Source: Sorghum bicolor (lineage: Eukaryota > Streptophyta > Magnoliopsida > Poales > Poaceae). From it: a stretch of 64,000 nucleotides of DNA. The translations under genes and the position numbers were made by a program. A model generated the notes under the pieces. That model worked only from the letters and a program-made list of their open reading frames with translations. It was not told where the DNA came from and ran no database searches. Positions 11,662-23,077 of this stretch are shown piece by piece. The DNA lies in the NCBI RefSeq assembly GCF_000003195.3, contig NC_012870.2:26184202-26248201 (forward strand), given 5' to 3'. Each line of letters begins with the position of its first letter. Position 1 is the first letter of the stretch.

Positions 11662-14600
11662 ATGTCTCGTGGCACCCGAGGTGCGGAACAGCGTGCAAAC
11701 ATGAATCCACCTCCTCCTCCTCCACCACCGAATCCTGCTGAGTTAATGCAAATGATGGTGGACAATCAGAGGATGCTCACTAAGACCATCAATCGGATGG
11801 TGAATCAGGGTGGTCGCAATGCACATGAAGGGCCAGCTCCTAACCAGTACAGTAGCTTCAAGGACTTCATGGATACAAAGCCCCCACCTTTCAGAGAAGC
11901 TGAAGAGCCCCTTCAAGCTGAAGAATGGCTGAACACGGTGGAACAAAAGTTCCGCTTGCTTCGGTTGACTGAAGGTTTGAAGGCGGAATATGCCGCTCAT
12001 CAACTGCAAGGTCCGGCAGGCATCTGGTGGAATCAGTATCGGGAAGCACTTCCAGCCGACACTGTGCTTGACTGGAATCTGTTCCGTTATGCTTTTAAGG
12101 GGCATTTCATTCCTTCTGGTGTTATGGAAATGAAACATACCGAGTTCATGCAGTTAACTCAGGGCAACAAGACTTTGAAGGAGTATTTGCATGCTTTCAA
12201 TCATTTGTCTAGGTATGCTCCTGAGTTTGTGAACACGGAGACGAAAAAGATTGCCAGTTTCAAGCGGGGTTTGGGTCCCAAGTTGCTGAAGACTATGGGC
12301 CGCACTAAGTGCGTAACTTTCAATGAGTTTGTCAGTGATGCTCTCACTCAAGAGAACTATAACACTGTGTACACTGCGACCAAGACTCGCAAGAGGGCTT
12401 TTGAGGCCGGGACAGGGTCATCTCACTCCAAGGCTCCAGTGGCAGCTAAGCCACCGTTCCGCGCTCCAACACCTAACCAGCGGTACCGCCCACTAATGAA
12501 GAAAAATCAGGCCAAGACGGGTTTTCGCAAGGGGTACTCTATTGCTCTTCCTAGGGGCAACACGGGTCCCAACTATGCCAAGACTCCACTTGCCAACCGT
12601 CCATGCTGGAACTGCAATCAGACCGAGCATTGGCAGAGCAACTGTCCTTACCCGCCAAAGAAGGTCAACCAGGGGAACGTCCGTCAGGGGCGTGTTCACT
12701 ACACCACTGTAGAAGCAATCCCTGCTGGTGAGGTAGTTACGGCTGGTAAGTTTCTGGTCAATCATCATGACGCCCTTGTGCTTTTTGATTCAGGAGCATC
12801 GCATTCTTTTGTGAGTTCTGAATTTGTGTCTAAGCATAATCTCAAGGCAATTACACTTGATAAGGGCGGTTATTGTATTAGTGCTGCGGGAAATGATATT
12901 TCCACCAATCAAGTGGTTTTGGGGGCAACTCTGGAAATAGGAGGTCATCAGTTTCTTGCTGATTTGGTTGTCCTACCCGGTGTGGGCATAGATGTAACTC
13001 TGGGGATGAAGTGGATGAGTGGCAACGGAGTTCTTATCGACACCACCACTCGTGTAGTGATGTTGAAAGACCCAAATACCAAGGAGGCATTTCTAGTGCA
13101 ACTCCCTCGGGATATTCAAATCCGTAGCACTGTGAATGCAGTTACATCCAAAGCTATTCAGGACATTCCGGTGGTGTGTGAGTTCCCGGATGCATTTCCT
13201 GACGATTTACCCGGGCTTCGTCCAGATCGGGATGTGGAATTCAAAATTGAGTTGATTCCAGGTACCGCTCCTATCTCTAGAAGACCTTATAGAATGCCAC
13301 CCAATGAATTAGCTGAGCTTAAGACCCAACTAAATGAGTTGTTGAAGAAGGGTCTTATCCGTCCTAGTTCGTCTCCTTGGGGTTGTCCGGCTATCTTTGT
13401 GAAGAAGAAGGATCAATCGTTGCGCATGTGTGTGGACTATCGTCCCCTAAATGCGGTGACCATCAAGAATAAATACCCTCTTCCTCGCATTGATATCTTG
13501 TTTGATCAGTTGTCTAAAGCCAAGGTATTCTCCAAGATTGACTTGCGATCTGGGTACCATCAGATCAAGATCCGTCCTAAAGATGTACCTAAGACAGCTT
13601 TCTCAACGAGATATGGGATGTATGAGTATCTCGTCATGTCCTTCGGTCTTACAAATGCACCTGCTCACTTCATGTATCTCATGAATTCGGTGTTCATGCC
13701 CAAGTTGGACAAGTTTGTGGTGGTCTTCATTGATGATATCTTGGTATATTCCTGCAATGAAGAGGAGCATGCAGAGCATCTGCGTATAGTGTTGTCGCGT
13801 TTGCGCGAACATCAGCTTTATGCCAAGTTTAGCAAATGTGACTTTTGGCTGAAGAAAGTACCTTTCTTGGGCCATGTCTTATCTGAAGAAGGCATATCGG
13901 TGGATCCAGCCAAGGTGCAAGAAGTGCTGGATTGGAAAGTTCCAACTTCGGTGCACGAAGTTCGGAGTTTTCTCGGTTTGGCGGGATATTATCGTCGATT
14001 CATTCTAGAATTTTCAAAAATATCCAAGCCTATGACCCGTCTGCTACAGAAAGATGAGAAGTTTGTGTGGACGCCTGAGTGCGAAGAGGCATTCCACAAG
14101 TTGAGGACATTGCTTACATCAGCTCCTGTCCTAGCTCAACCTAATATCGAAAAGCCCTTCGATGTCTTTTGTGACGCGTCAGGCATTGGTCTAGGCTGCG
14201 TGTTGATGCAGGAAGGTCGCGTAATCGCGTATGCCTCACGCCAACTTCGAAAACATGAGGTCAATTACCCTACTCATGATTTGGAATTGGCAGCAGTTGT
14301 TCATGCTTTGAAAATTTGGAGGCATTATTTGTTGGGTAATCTGTGTAATATCTACACTGATCATAAGAGCCTCAAGTATATCTTCACCCAACCTAAGCTG
14401 AACTTGCGGCAGCGTAGATGGCTTGAGTTGATTAAAGATTATAATCTACAAGTGCACTATCATCCGGGCAAGGCGAACGTGGTAGCGGATGCCTTGAGTC
14501 GGAAAGCGCACTGTCACTCAATGCAAGTGGAAGATCCATTGTTGTCACATCTTATGCATCCACTTGTGCTCAACCAGATTTCTCTAGAGAGTACTCTTCG

Positions 14601-14769
14601 CAATCGAGTTATCGAATTGCAGCAAACAGATGTAGGCATCCACCATACAAAGAGAAAAATGAAGGAAGAAGAAACCAAACATTTCCGGGTCGATGAGAAC
14701 GGAATTCTTTGGTTCAAAGATCGACTAGTCGTCCCAAAAGACCGAGCTGTGAAATCAGATCTTATCTAA
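11662..14769 (+). CDS. Tekay gag-protease-RT-RNase H polyprotein (truncated by frameshift)
   Basis: A 1035-residue frame. A Pro-rich N-terminus is followed by a retrotransposon gag domain (about residues 60-240, with W-W-N-Q-Y). A CCHC zinc knuckle follows, C315-W-N-C with His and the last Cys after it. The aspartic protease has D376-S-G-A. RT has the catalytic F-I-D-D box at D691/D692. RNase H begins at C-D-A-S (D838) and includes Y-T-D-H-K-S-L-K and A-D-A-L-S-R. The frame runs into TAA at 14767 because of a small indel, and the integrase continues in another frame from about 14770. Gag packages RNA, protease cuts the polyprotein, and RT/RNase H make cDNA in cytoplasmic particles. All catalytic residues of this part look intact. 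The ATG at 11662 is the first in frame. Confidence 0.9.
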   Translation: MSRGTRGAEQRANMNPPPPPPPPNPAELMQMMVDNQRMLTKTINRMVNQGGRNAHEGPAPNQYSSFKDFMDTKPPPFREAEEPLQAEEWLNTVEQKFRLLRLTEGLKAEYAAHQLQGPAGIWWNQYREALPADTVLDWNLFRYAFKGHFIPSGVMEMKHTEFMQLTQGNKTLKEYLHAFNHLSRYAPEFVNTETKKIASFKRGLGPKLLKTMGRTKCVTFNEFVSDALTQENYNTVYTATKTRKRAFEAGTGSSHSKAPVAAKPPFRAPTPNQRYRPLMKKNQAKTGFRKGYSIALPRGNTGPNYAKTPLANRPCWNCNQTEHWQSNCPYPPKKVNQGNVRQGRVHYTTVEAIPAGEVVTAGKFLVNHHDALVLFDSGASHSFVSSEFVSKHNLKAITLDKGGYCISAAGNDISTNQVVLGATLEIGGHQFLADLVVLPGVGIDVTLGMKWMSGNGVLIDTTTRVVMLKDPNTKEAFLVQLPRDIQIRSTVNAVTSKAIQDIPVVCEFPDAFPDDLPGLRPDRDVEFKIELIPGTAPISRRPYRMPPNELAELKTQLNELLKKGLIRPSSSPWGCPAIFVKKKDQSLRMCVDYRPLNAVTIKNKYPLPRIDILFDQLSKAKVFSKIDLRSGYHQIKIRPKDVPKTAFSTRYGMYEYLVMSFGLTNAPAHFMYLMNSVFMPKLDKFVVVFIDDILVYSCNEEEHAEHLRIVLSRLREHQLYAKFSKCDFWLKKVPFLGHVLSEEGISVDPAKVQEVLDWKVPTSVHEVRSFLGLAGYYRRFILEFSKISKPMTRLLQKDEKFVWTPECEEAFHKLRTLLTSAPVLAQPNIEKPFDVFCDASGIGLGCVLMQEGRVIAYASRQLRKHEVNYPTHDLELAAVVHALKIWRHYLLGNLCNIYTDHKSLKYIFTQPKLNLRQRRWLELIKDYNLQVHYHPGKANVVADALSRKAHCHSMQVEDPLLSHLMHPLVLNQISLESTLRNRVIELQQTDVGIHHTKRKMKEEETKHFRVDENGILWFKDRLVVPKDRAVKSDLI

Positions 14770-16024
14770 AGCTCATTCATCCAAATTGTCTATCCATCCT
14801 GGTAGTAGCAAGATCTATCAGGATCTGAAACCTTTGTTTTGGTGGACAAAGATGAAAAAGGAGATCGCTGCTTTTGTCGCTCGTTGTGACAATTGTTGTC
14901 GTGTGAAGGCTGTTCACATGAAAGCTGGTTTGCTTCAACCCTTGTCAATTCCTGGTTGGAAATGCGAAGAAGTTAGCATGGATTTCATCAGTGGACTCCC
15001 AACTTCTGTTAAGGGTTATGACTCCATCTGGGTGATTGTAGATCGTTTGACCAAGGTTGCTTGATTTATTCCAGTCCGAACTGACTATCGTCCACATCAG
15101 TATGCGGAGTTGTATTTCGAGCACATTGTTCGTCAGTATGGTGTGCCTCGAACTATTGTATCAGATCGTGGACCACAGTTCACTGCTCGTTTTTGGGAAT
15201 GTCTGCATGAGCAGATTGGTACTCATTTAGTCCGTAGCTCTGCTTATCATCCCCAAACAGCAGGTCAAACTGAACGTGTTAACCAAATCCTAGAAGACAT
15301 GTTGAGGGCATGTGCTCTCTCTTCGAAAGGTTCTTGGGTTAAGTGGTTGCCATTGGCTGAGTTCTTCTACAACAATAGTTACCAGGAGAGTATCAAGATG
15401 GCTCCATTTGAAGCCTTGTACAGTCGAAAGTGTCGAACCCCGTTGAATTGGGTAGAAGCTGGAGAACGGAGGTATTATGGCATCGATTTTGTGAACGAAG
15501 CAGAGCAGAAAGTCCGTACCATCCAGCAACATCTAGAAGCTGCTCAAGCTCATCAGAAAAGTTATGCCGACAAAAGAAGGAAGCCGATTGAGTTTTCAGT
15601 TGGTGACCATGTGTATATCAAGGTTTCTCCGATGAAGGGTGTATAAAGGTTCGGAGTCAAGCGAAAGCTTGCACCTCGCTATGTGGGACCTTATCGGATT
15701 CTCGAAAAGAAAGGGAATGTGGCGTACAAAGTTAAACTTCCAGTTGCGCTTCGAGCTATTTTCCCTGTCTTCCACGTATCACAATTAAAGAAGTGCCTTC
15801 GTGTACCGGAGGAACGACTGGAAGTTCAAGATATCAAGTTGAAGTCAGACCTGGTGTATGAGGAGAAACCCGTAGCAATTCTTGATCGCAAGGAACGGGA
15901 GACTCGTAATCGGGTGGTTAAGCTCTACAAGGTGTTGTGGAGTAACCACGGGGAAGAAGATGCTACTTGGGAGACGGAGGATTATTTAAGAGAAGTTTAC
16001 AAAACATTCTTCGAAAATCAGTAA
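14770..16024 (+). pseudogene. Tekay integrase with C-terminal chromodomain-like segment
   Basis: One frame, shifted from the upstream polyprotein, with two in-frame stops (TGA 15062-15064, TAA 15644-15646). It begins with the zinc-binding H-x-H and C-D-N-C pair. The catalytic core follows: M-D-F-I, V-S-D-R-G-P-Q-F-T and Y-H-P-Q-T-A-G-Q-T-E. After the second stop come the G-P-Y-R-I-L integrase tail motif, then a segment with I-L-D-R-K and K-V-L-W-S-N-H-x6-T-W-E, typical of the Tekay chromodomain. In relatives this domain helps direct insertion to heterochromatin. The final stop is TAA at 16022. Three breaks make it non-functional as it stands. Confidence 0.88.
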
Positions 16025-16050
16025 GCTTTCAAATCTCGGGACGAGATTTT

Positions 16051-16065
16051 GTAAGGGGGGAGGGC
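16051..16065 (+). other. Polypurine tract of the Tekay element
   Basis: GTAAGGGGGGAGGGC lies directly before the 3' LTR. This is the expected primer for plus-strand cDNA synthesis. Confidence 0.88.
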
Positions 16066-19000
16066 TGTAACACCCCAGTGTTATGGTTGCATTAAGAAAG
16101 TGCTTAACATGAGCATCATCATCTACTCAAAGCATAGCATGATCATCATCTATCTTGAGCCATGTCATTCTATGCAAAATTGTGATTTAAATTGCTTAAA
16201 TAGGCTTCCTATGCTTATGTTTGAGTGAACCATGCTTGTGTTTGTGCTCTATGCCTTGGTAATTGGTTTATCTATGCTTAACTTAACCTTGGGAACAATG
16301 TTCATGTTGATCACTTCTCCAAAATAATCACTTAAGTCCTACTTATGTAAATAGGCCCTAAAAACCATTTTTGCTTAGGCTTTTAAAAAGTGTTTCATAA
16401 AATGTTTGCATGTCAAACCTTCCTACAGCAAAGTTGTAGCAAATTTTATAAGGCACAAATGTTGTTTTATGGCCAGCTCATGAAAATGATCACAAATAGC
16501 TCAAAAGTGACCCACAAGGCAGATTTGGGGCTGTTTCCAACACTTAGAAAATTTTCTAAGTCCTGGAACGAAACCAGTTTGCTTGATCGATTTTGGGAAT
16601 CTTGTATCTCTCAATCCAAGCCGATCTGGCTTTTGCTCCAATTGACAAAGTTGTAGAACTCAGTTGGTACTCCAACTTTGTCAACTACATCATGTTCTTA
16701 CTCGCTCTGGTTTGGGAGTAAATCGCTGTCAAAGTAGCTCTGTCAGTCGGCCATCGTTTTGTCTGAATCAGAAGGGAGCTCGCCGACGTGGCCGACCGGC
16801 GGCAGAGCAACGGCGACATTTGTCGTCCGTACGCCGTTCCTGGCCCCGCTTGTTAGCTCCCAACATGTGCATGAAGTCCACGGCGTCGCCCCAAGCAGAG
16901 TGGACGCGTCCACTTCCGCTCTGCCTCGCCCCTCTCGCCAGAAACGCGGCCGCCGTGAGCTCCCGTCGCGAGCTTACTCCGGCGAGCTCGCGCGCGTTCC
17001 TTGCTGCACTATTGCTCACCAAACTCCACCCACAGCTCCGCCGTGAACCGCTATCCATTCTCCACCCACCATCTCGCCGTGAAATCCACCGGTGAGCCGC
17101 CATTCCCTTCTTCCCCCAAATCGGGTCGCTGTGACCATCTTTTCCGGCGAGCCCAATGTCGAGCCTCTCATCGTCTCTGGTTAGGTCCTAGAGGTTGCTT
17201 AGGTTTCTAGCTAGGTTTTGTGCCACTTGGTGGACGCTCTACCGAACTCTCCGTCGCCGGACACGGTGCGCAGCGCCGCCGTGTTTCCGCCGGAGATGGG
17301 TGCTCTCGTGGCCAGCGTGTTCCACGAGGTTTCAAGCCAAGCCGCGTACCTAGGAAGCTTCGTCGTAGTTCGCTGGTGCTGTAGAAGGTCTTAGGTCATG
17401 CTCTACCGGCCTGAGGGCTCCGGCGTAACGCCGAGCACCTCCGCTGAGCCGCCGTCGTCGACGGCGAGCCCCTTCCGGTGGCTCCGCCGTAGGGAAAAGG
17501 GGGTCAATCGAGTCGCTAGTGTCTGGGGATCACGTTGGTACCCTTGGTTTGGCCGGAGACCTCGCCGTCACGAAGAAATCGCCGGCGAAAGTCGCCCCGG
17601 TCGTGAGGAAGAAGAACCTGACAGCTGGGGTCCACTGTCAGTGTCACCTCCTTCCCTCCTTTTCTTTTATTCAAAATCTGGATTTTTGGCTTTCTTGCAA
17701 AAATCATATCTCCTGTTTCTGAGATCTAAAATTTGTGAAACCAATTTTGTGGTATTCCTTGAGATGGCTAGTTTTTAATAAAAATATAAAATGAACCATG
17801 TTTTCTGGGAAAATAATTATTAAGGATTTAATCTTGTTATTCTTGGATAAATTCATATCTCTTGTTTTACTGCTTAGTTTGCTGTGAAAATTTTATGGTA
17901 GCCTATGCATGGTGTTAGAGTGCTTTGATAAATATTTCATGATTTTTGGAGTACTGCAGTTTTGATATGTAATTTATGATTGCAATGTAGCTTGTTTCTT
18001 TAATTAAATCATATAAAATAAATGCTGTTTATGCTGGTGCTCTATTTTGGTGGTAAACCTGTTCCTGGTATTCCTAATATGTAAATAATCTGAAATCTGT
18101 TGTTTGACACTATATAAGTCATGTTTCTGAATTTATGAAATGAACACCTTGGCACATGTTAAATGCATATCTTTAATTTGGTATGTGCAATTGCTCTGAA
18201 ATTTTTATGGTGATGCCTTGGTGCTATACTTATACTTTTATGATTTTTGTAGGTTTTTCTGAGCACTTTGACTAGGCATCTTGTAATTATGCTCCTATCT
18301 AGGATTAATTAATAAATGCTTTGTTAAGTAAATGTTTGGGGGTTATCATCTGGTGTTCTGGTAACCTTGTGATATGCTTGTGCTCGTAAGCTATGTGGTT
18401 GGCCTGGTTTATGTTTTGGGTATGTCTTCAAATAATTAATTAAAGGGGGTAAAGGCAGTTCTGGACAGCAAGGGAGTAATTTAACTTTTGCTTAAGGATA
18501 ATTTGGTTTTCTGAGCAAGTTGTCTAAATCAAAGTTGTTGTAAACTTATTAAGCTAGCTGTGGTTTAAATTTGGGATCATTTGGTCTAGTAGTTTAAAAG
18601 TTATGGCTGTTCCAAGTTAGGTTCCAGAAAATAGGTGCTTTCTGTTTTTCTGGGACAGAACCTGGGACTTTGTTTAAATGACTGGTGTAATGTTTGAATC
18701 TTGCTGTGATGTTTAAAGATGGTTTGTAGACAATTTCATAAGCTTTCCAGAATGTCTTCACTTATGTTTGTTGGAGCTGTCTATCATTAGTTATGATTTA
18801 TTTACTGAGTTACTCCTGTTTTGTGTTGCTTGTTGTTTTAGTATCATGATAGGTTTTGGGCTAAGTAACTTATTAGCTTGTGAGAACTTATTATAACTGT
18901 GTTACTCCGTAAATGAGTGCCCAGTGAATCCATTATGTTATCAAGCATTCATTCTTTTATATGCACACCTTCTTATTCACCGAGCATGCAATAAGTGCAT

Positions 19001-19151
19001 CGGACGCGGCAGTCTCCTTCGATCTGCAAGGGATTCCCGAAGGCCAGGAGGGCAGCCAAGAGGTGGAGGTCCAGCAAGTCGGACCCGAGAAGCCAGAAGA
19101 GGAGGTTGAGTGCCCAAATCACGAGCCAGCTTCATTCGTGAAAGGCAAGCC

Positions 19152-19612
19152 TGTGGGGGTATAAACCACTATACCCTTACGGCTAGACTTGGGCCAGGAG
19201 GCTTGGCCCATTACGAGACGAGTTCAAGGCTTGATCCGACAGCTTGGAGTTTTGCGCAAGGAAACAAGATGTGGAGATCAAGCAGGATTCTAGTCGGTTA
19301 GAATAGGAATTGATATCGAATTATCCATGGCAATTGTAACCGACTAGGATTAGTTTCTAGATCTGTAACCCTGCCCTCCAGACTATATAAGGAGGGGCAA
19401 GGGACCCCCCCCTAGGACAGATTATCTCTCAACACAATCCAATACAACCAGACGCAGGACGTAGGTATTACGCCAACTCGGCGGCCGAACCTGGATAAAA
19501 AGCTTGTCCGTGTCTTGCGTCACCATCGAGTTCGTAGTTTGCGCACCGTCTACCGATAAACTACTACCGTGGGTATACCCCAAGGTAGACTGCCGACCAG
19601 CTTTCGTCGACA
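19152..19612 (+). repeat. 5' LTR of the non-autonomous Tat-type element
   Basis: 461 bp, TG...CA ends, with a TATA box CTATATAAGG at about 19383-19392, followed by a G/C-rich start region. The pair differs at only a few sites from 21399-21858, so insertion was recent. Confidence 0.92.
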
Positions 19613-19613
19613 G

Positions 19614-19632
19614 TGGCGCGCCAGGTAGGGGG
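19614..19632 (+). other. Primer-binding site, Tat type
   Basis: TGGCGCGCCAGGTAGGGG begins one base after the LTR. The same string follows the 5' LTR of the autonomous Tat element at 34406, so both would use the same tRNA primer. Confidence 0.85.
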
Positions 19633-19660
19633 TGTGCGTACAGCTCTCCCGACGAACAAG

Positions 19661-19951
19661 ATGGCCATCGTCCCCGACTTAGCGGCCATGGCGGGCGACT
19701 TCACGTTCACCGTCAGCTTCAACAACTTCACCGCCATGACCACGGAGGAGGTGTTGATCCGATCTGCGCCAACCACTTCTTCATCGATGTCGGCGGCGGC
19801 TTCAACCACGCTGGCTACGGTTTCGACCACACCAGCAGCGTCTCCGACCACGCCGACAACGCGTCGCCGCTTCTCTACTACAAAGGGAGGCAGATCGACG
19901 ACACCGACCTGCTCAGCCTATCAACCAAGTTGTTTGGCCTACTTGCTCTGA
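19661..19951 (+). pseudogene. Short gag-like remnant of the non-autonomous element
   Basis: A 96-codon frame beginning M-A-I-V-P-D-L-A-A-M, followed by a Thr/Ser/Ala-rich low-complexity stretch. Its position right after the primer site and its N-terminus resemble the start of gag leaders in Tat elements. No capsid or zinc-knuckle motif is present. It could be a leftover that is no longer translated. Confidence 0.4.
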
Positions 19952-20499
19952 CCACGAGTCGCAATAATAATCGCCGCGAAGAACGGCGCTACGACAACCG
20001 CGACCACCGTCACGATAACAAGTCCAAAAGCTCGAGGGCCAGACAATTTTATCGTCACCGACCAGACTTTCATCCAAAGATAAGTACACTTCTAATATCT
20101 TATTTATTTTTGGCATAATATTTTTTATTATCCTTCAAAAACAACTTTTTGTTTAGCCACACTAGTTTTTTCTCCTACACGAGCTTTCCAGAGCCGGTAC
20201 TGTCTCCGACTCCTCCCTACACGTGCACGAGATCCGCCCTCTGCGTTCCGGGTGGTCGGCAGTAGCTCTCTGGTGAGGCTGGCAATCCCACGCGTGTCTA
20301 GGTTCCGCACCTCATGCTGATTGTTGGCTAGACCAGAGCTGGTACAAGCTCTAGGATGAATTAACTACTTGTGCTAATTTTATAACAAAAAATCTAAAAC
20401 TTATCTCAGTACTGATTTTTATCTAAAGTTTATTTATACATCATGTACTACCTATTCTTTATATTTATTTTTCAGGGGTTTGGCCCAGTCGACAAGCTA

Positions 20500-20920
20500 C
20501 GCTCGGGGACTCATCGACTATTCCCTACGCTGTGCCCGGGGACTGCTCCGACCACCGAGCACGTTTACGTTCCCAACCACACTCGAGGACTTGTCGACTA
20601 CTCTCTATGCTGTGCTCGAAGACTGTGCCGACCACCGAGCACGTTTACGTTCCCAACCACGCTCGGGGACTTGTCCACCGGTCCCTACGCCGTGCTCGGG
20701 GACTGTGCCGACCACCGAGCACTATACGCTCGGGGACTGGTCGACCAGCTCACCAATTTAAAAACTTGGGGACTGCACCGACCACCGAGCACTAAACGCT
20801 CGGGGACTGGTCGACCAGCCCACCAATTTGAGAATTCGGGGACTGTACCGACCACCGAGCGTTATATGCTCGGAGACTGGTCGATTAGTCTATTCAATTG
20901 CAGGCGAGCATGATATGCTC
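20500..20920 (+). repeat. 80-bp / 70-bp tandem repeat array inside the non-autonomous element
   Basis: The phrase CCGACCACCGAGC recurs with its ACCACC core at 20551, 20631, 20711, 20781 and 20851. That gives periods of 80, 80, 70 and 70 bp. Each unit also carries GCTCGGGGACT, which resembles the Tat polypurine tract. The array lies between the gag remnant and the 3' LTR, where Tat elements are known to carry variable tandem repeats. Confidence 0.88.
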
Positions 20921-21398
20921 GGGGACTAGTAAATTCAATTTTTTAGACCTTGCTACAAGGCTTATACTTCGCCTTCCAGCAAGCTCGGGGACTACATCGG
21001 TACGATGCATCTGGCGATGCATCTCAGCTACAGAATTTCTTTGAGGACTTTTATTTTGACCCTGGCACCACGTGCCTGCGTCACCTACTACCAGGCTCGG
21101 GGACTAAGTGGGCACACTTCACCTCGCGGTGAATTTGCTTGCTTTTTTGAGGTTTATACCTTTCAAAAAAAGTAAAGTGGGCACACTTCACCAGGAAAGA
21201 AATCTTTTTTAATTTAAAGCACCATGCATTCTTCGAACAACCTGCTTCTTCGATGTCAATGTCGATCAACTGTCTTTTGAGTTGGTCAAAATACCGTTGC
21301 AACTGTTCGGGCAACTTTCCTGAAGACGTCAAGCCTCACTGATCGAAGAAGCTCAAGACGGCGTGTTACATCACAATACATGGTGCTCGAGGACTAGC

Positions 21399-21858
21399 TG
21401 TGGGGGTATAAACCCCTATACCCTTACGGCTAGACTTGGGCCAGGAGGCTTGGCCCATTACGAGACGAGTTCAAGGCTTGATCTGACAGCTTGGAGTTTT
21501 GCGCAAGGAAACAAGATGTGGAGATCAAGCAGGATTCTAGTCGATTAGAATAGGAATTGATATCGAATTATCCATGGCAATTGTAACCGACTAGGATTAG
21601 TTTCTAGATCTGTAACCCTGCCCTCCAGACTATATAAGGAGGGGCAAGGGACCCCCCCTAGGACAGATTATCTCTCAACACAATCCAATACAACCAGACG
21701 CAGGACGTAGGTATTACGCCAACTCGGCGGCCGAACCTGGATAAAAAGCTTGTCCGTGTCTTGCGTCACCATCGAGTTCGTAGTTTGCGCACCGTCTACC
21801 GATAAACTACTACCGTGGGTATAACCCAAGGTAGACTGCCGACTAGCTTTCGTCGACA
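21399..21858 (+). repeat. 3' LTR of the non-autonomous Tat-type element
   Basis: 460 bp, TG...CA ends. It is preceded by GTGCTCGAGGACTAGC as the likely polypurine tract. TATA box near 21631. Confidence 0.92.
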
Positions 21859-23077
21859 AAGCCCCGGACCATTCTAAGCAAGTTTGTAGTAACTCCATCT
21901 GTGGCAGCTAAGGACCGATCGTTGTACGTCCTCTTGTCATGTTGAACGCATGCCTGACACTTAGTTGGCCGGATAACTCGTTCTGACTGCGAAGCCGAGT
22001 AGTATGACTCAGGCCGGAAGACGGGCAAGTATAAAGTGTGCACTACCGGAGGAAGTGCGGTGTGCGGGGGACCATTGGCGTAAGCCCAAAGGCAGGTGAG
22101 TTAAAATTCCTGACCTCCCTGGCAGAGTGGTAGCCCTAGGAGTGCGGCGCTGATCGGAGCCGCGATTCCTGAGTTATACCAAAGGTGACCCGTTGGCTCT
22201 CCGACGGGGGATGCTTGGGTGAGTGCTAGGAATAACCCTCCAGCTGGATAGGAATTCGATTCGAATCGCCGTCTCTCCCGGTTAGTGAGAACTTGACAGA
22301 GCAGCGGCAAACGTAGCATTCACTAATGAACTTGGTTCATGATAATGATGATAGCAAGAAGAACAGATGATGAACCTGATATGGTTATTATTGCTTGTAT
22401 TAATCAAGTGATGTGTTGTAGTACAGGTGCTAATCTAGTGATAGGCTGATAATAAATAAATATGATGCTCTTACATTGTGTTAGTCTTAATAAAGGCTTT
22501 TGGCAAAAATGTCGTGTCAACCAGCTCTACTTTTATATTGGCCTTGCATGATCCTTGGTGTCTTTTATGTTTTACTAGACGGGTAAGTCTATCTGAGTAC
22601 ATTCTCGTACTCAGGGTTTTATTTCCCACCTGTTGCACATGACATCTTCTATGACAGTTTCTGCAAGACCTGTCTCCATCCCGCTGGGGATGAAGACTAA
22701 CCGTTGGGCACGGTTCTCTAACAACTTCGTATCTAATGCTTTTGGAAGGATGGTGTAGGCTCTGGCAATAACAAAACTTGGGAACTGAACTTTGGAACAA
22801 GTGTGTGTAATTATTTTGCTTCCGCTACTTCGAACTTGTGTTGTAATAACTTAATAACTCCGATGTGGTGCCGCTTCGACGGTAATGAATAACTATGTAA
22901 CATTCACTGTGTTTATGTTGAATTATTATGATCTTGGTTTGTTGCAAGTTGGTTTGAAGTCCTTCGTGATTTCAATTGACTACCGAGATTATATGGGCTC
23001 AAGTTTGGAAACTTGATTGCTTGTCGATCGTTTCTACACTTGTACTCTTATGATTTGGTCGGTTCTGTGACATTAAG

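Larger units (their letters stand above)
19152..21858 (+). mobile_element. Non-autonomous Tat-type LTR retrotransposon, 2.7 kb
   Basis: Two near-identical LTRs of 461 and 460 bp start TGTGGGGGTATAAACC and end TTTCGTCGACA. They flank a 1.8-kb interior, and the element is flanked by AAGCC (19147-19151 and 21859-21863). The uninterrupted target is visible in the other Tekay LTR at 7895-7905. The interior has a Tat-type primer site, a short gag-like start and a tandem repeat array, but no protease, RT or integrase. It must rely on proteins supplied by a relative. Confidence 0.93.
4804..23072 (+). mobile_element. Tekay-lineage chromovirus (Ty3/gypsy) with LTRs of about 4.6 kb
   Basis: A full-length plus-strand element bounded by the target duplication TTAAG (4799-4803 and 23073-23077). 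The order is 5' LTR, initiator-Met primer site, an extra ORF, gag-protease-RT-RNase H-integrase with a C-terminal chromodomain-like segment, polypurine tract and 3' LTR. Both LTRs start TGTAACACCC and end GTTCTGTGACA. The chromodomain and very long LTRs point to the Tekay/Del branch. The 3' LTR carries a nested element and a 289-bp deletion. Coding regions have one frameshift and three premature stops, so the copy is probably inactive. The LTRs differ by only a few bases per few hundred by eye, which implies a fairly recent insertion. Confidence 0.93.
16066..23072 (+). repeat. Tekay element 3' LTR, interrupted by a nested element
   Basis: It starts TGTAACACCC at 16066 and ends TGTGACA at 23072. 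Removing the nested element and one target duplication (2712 bp) leaves 4295 bp, 299 bp shorter than the 5' LTR. The gap is explained by a 289-bp deletion just right of the nested insertion and about 10 bp missing near 17160. The rest aligns end to end. Confidence 0.92.

Noticed and set aside
20500..20920. CRISPR-like regularly spaced repeats
   Set aside because: The repeat units are contiguous and long with no unique spacers, the genome is a plant, and the array is internal to a retrotransposon.
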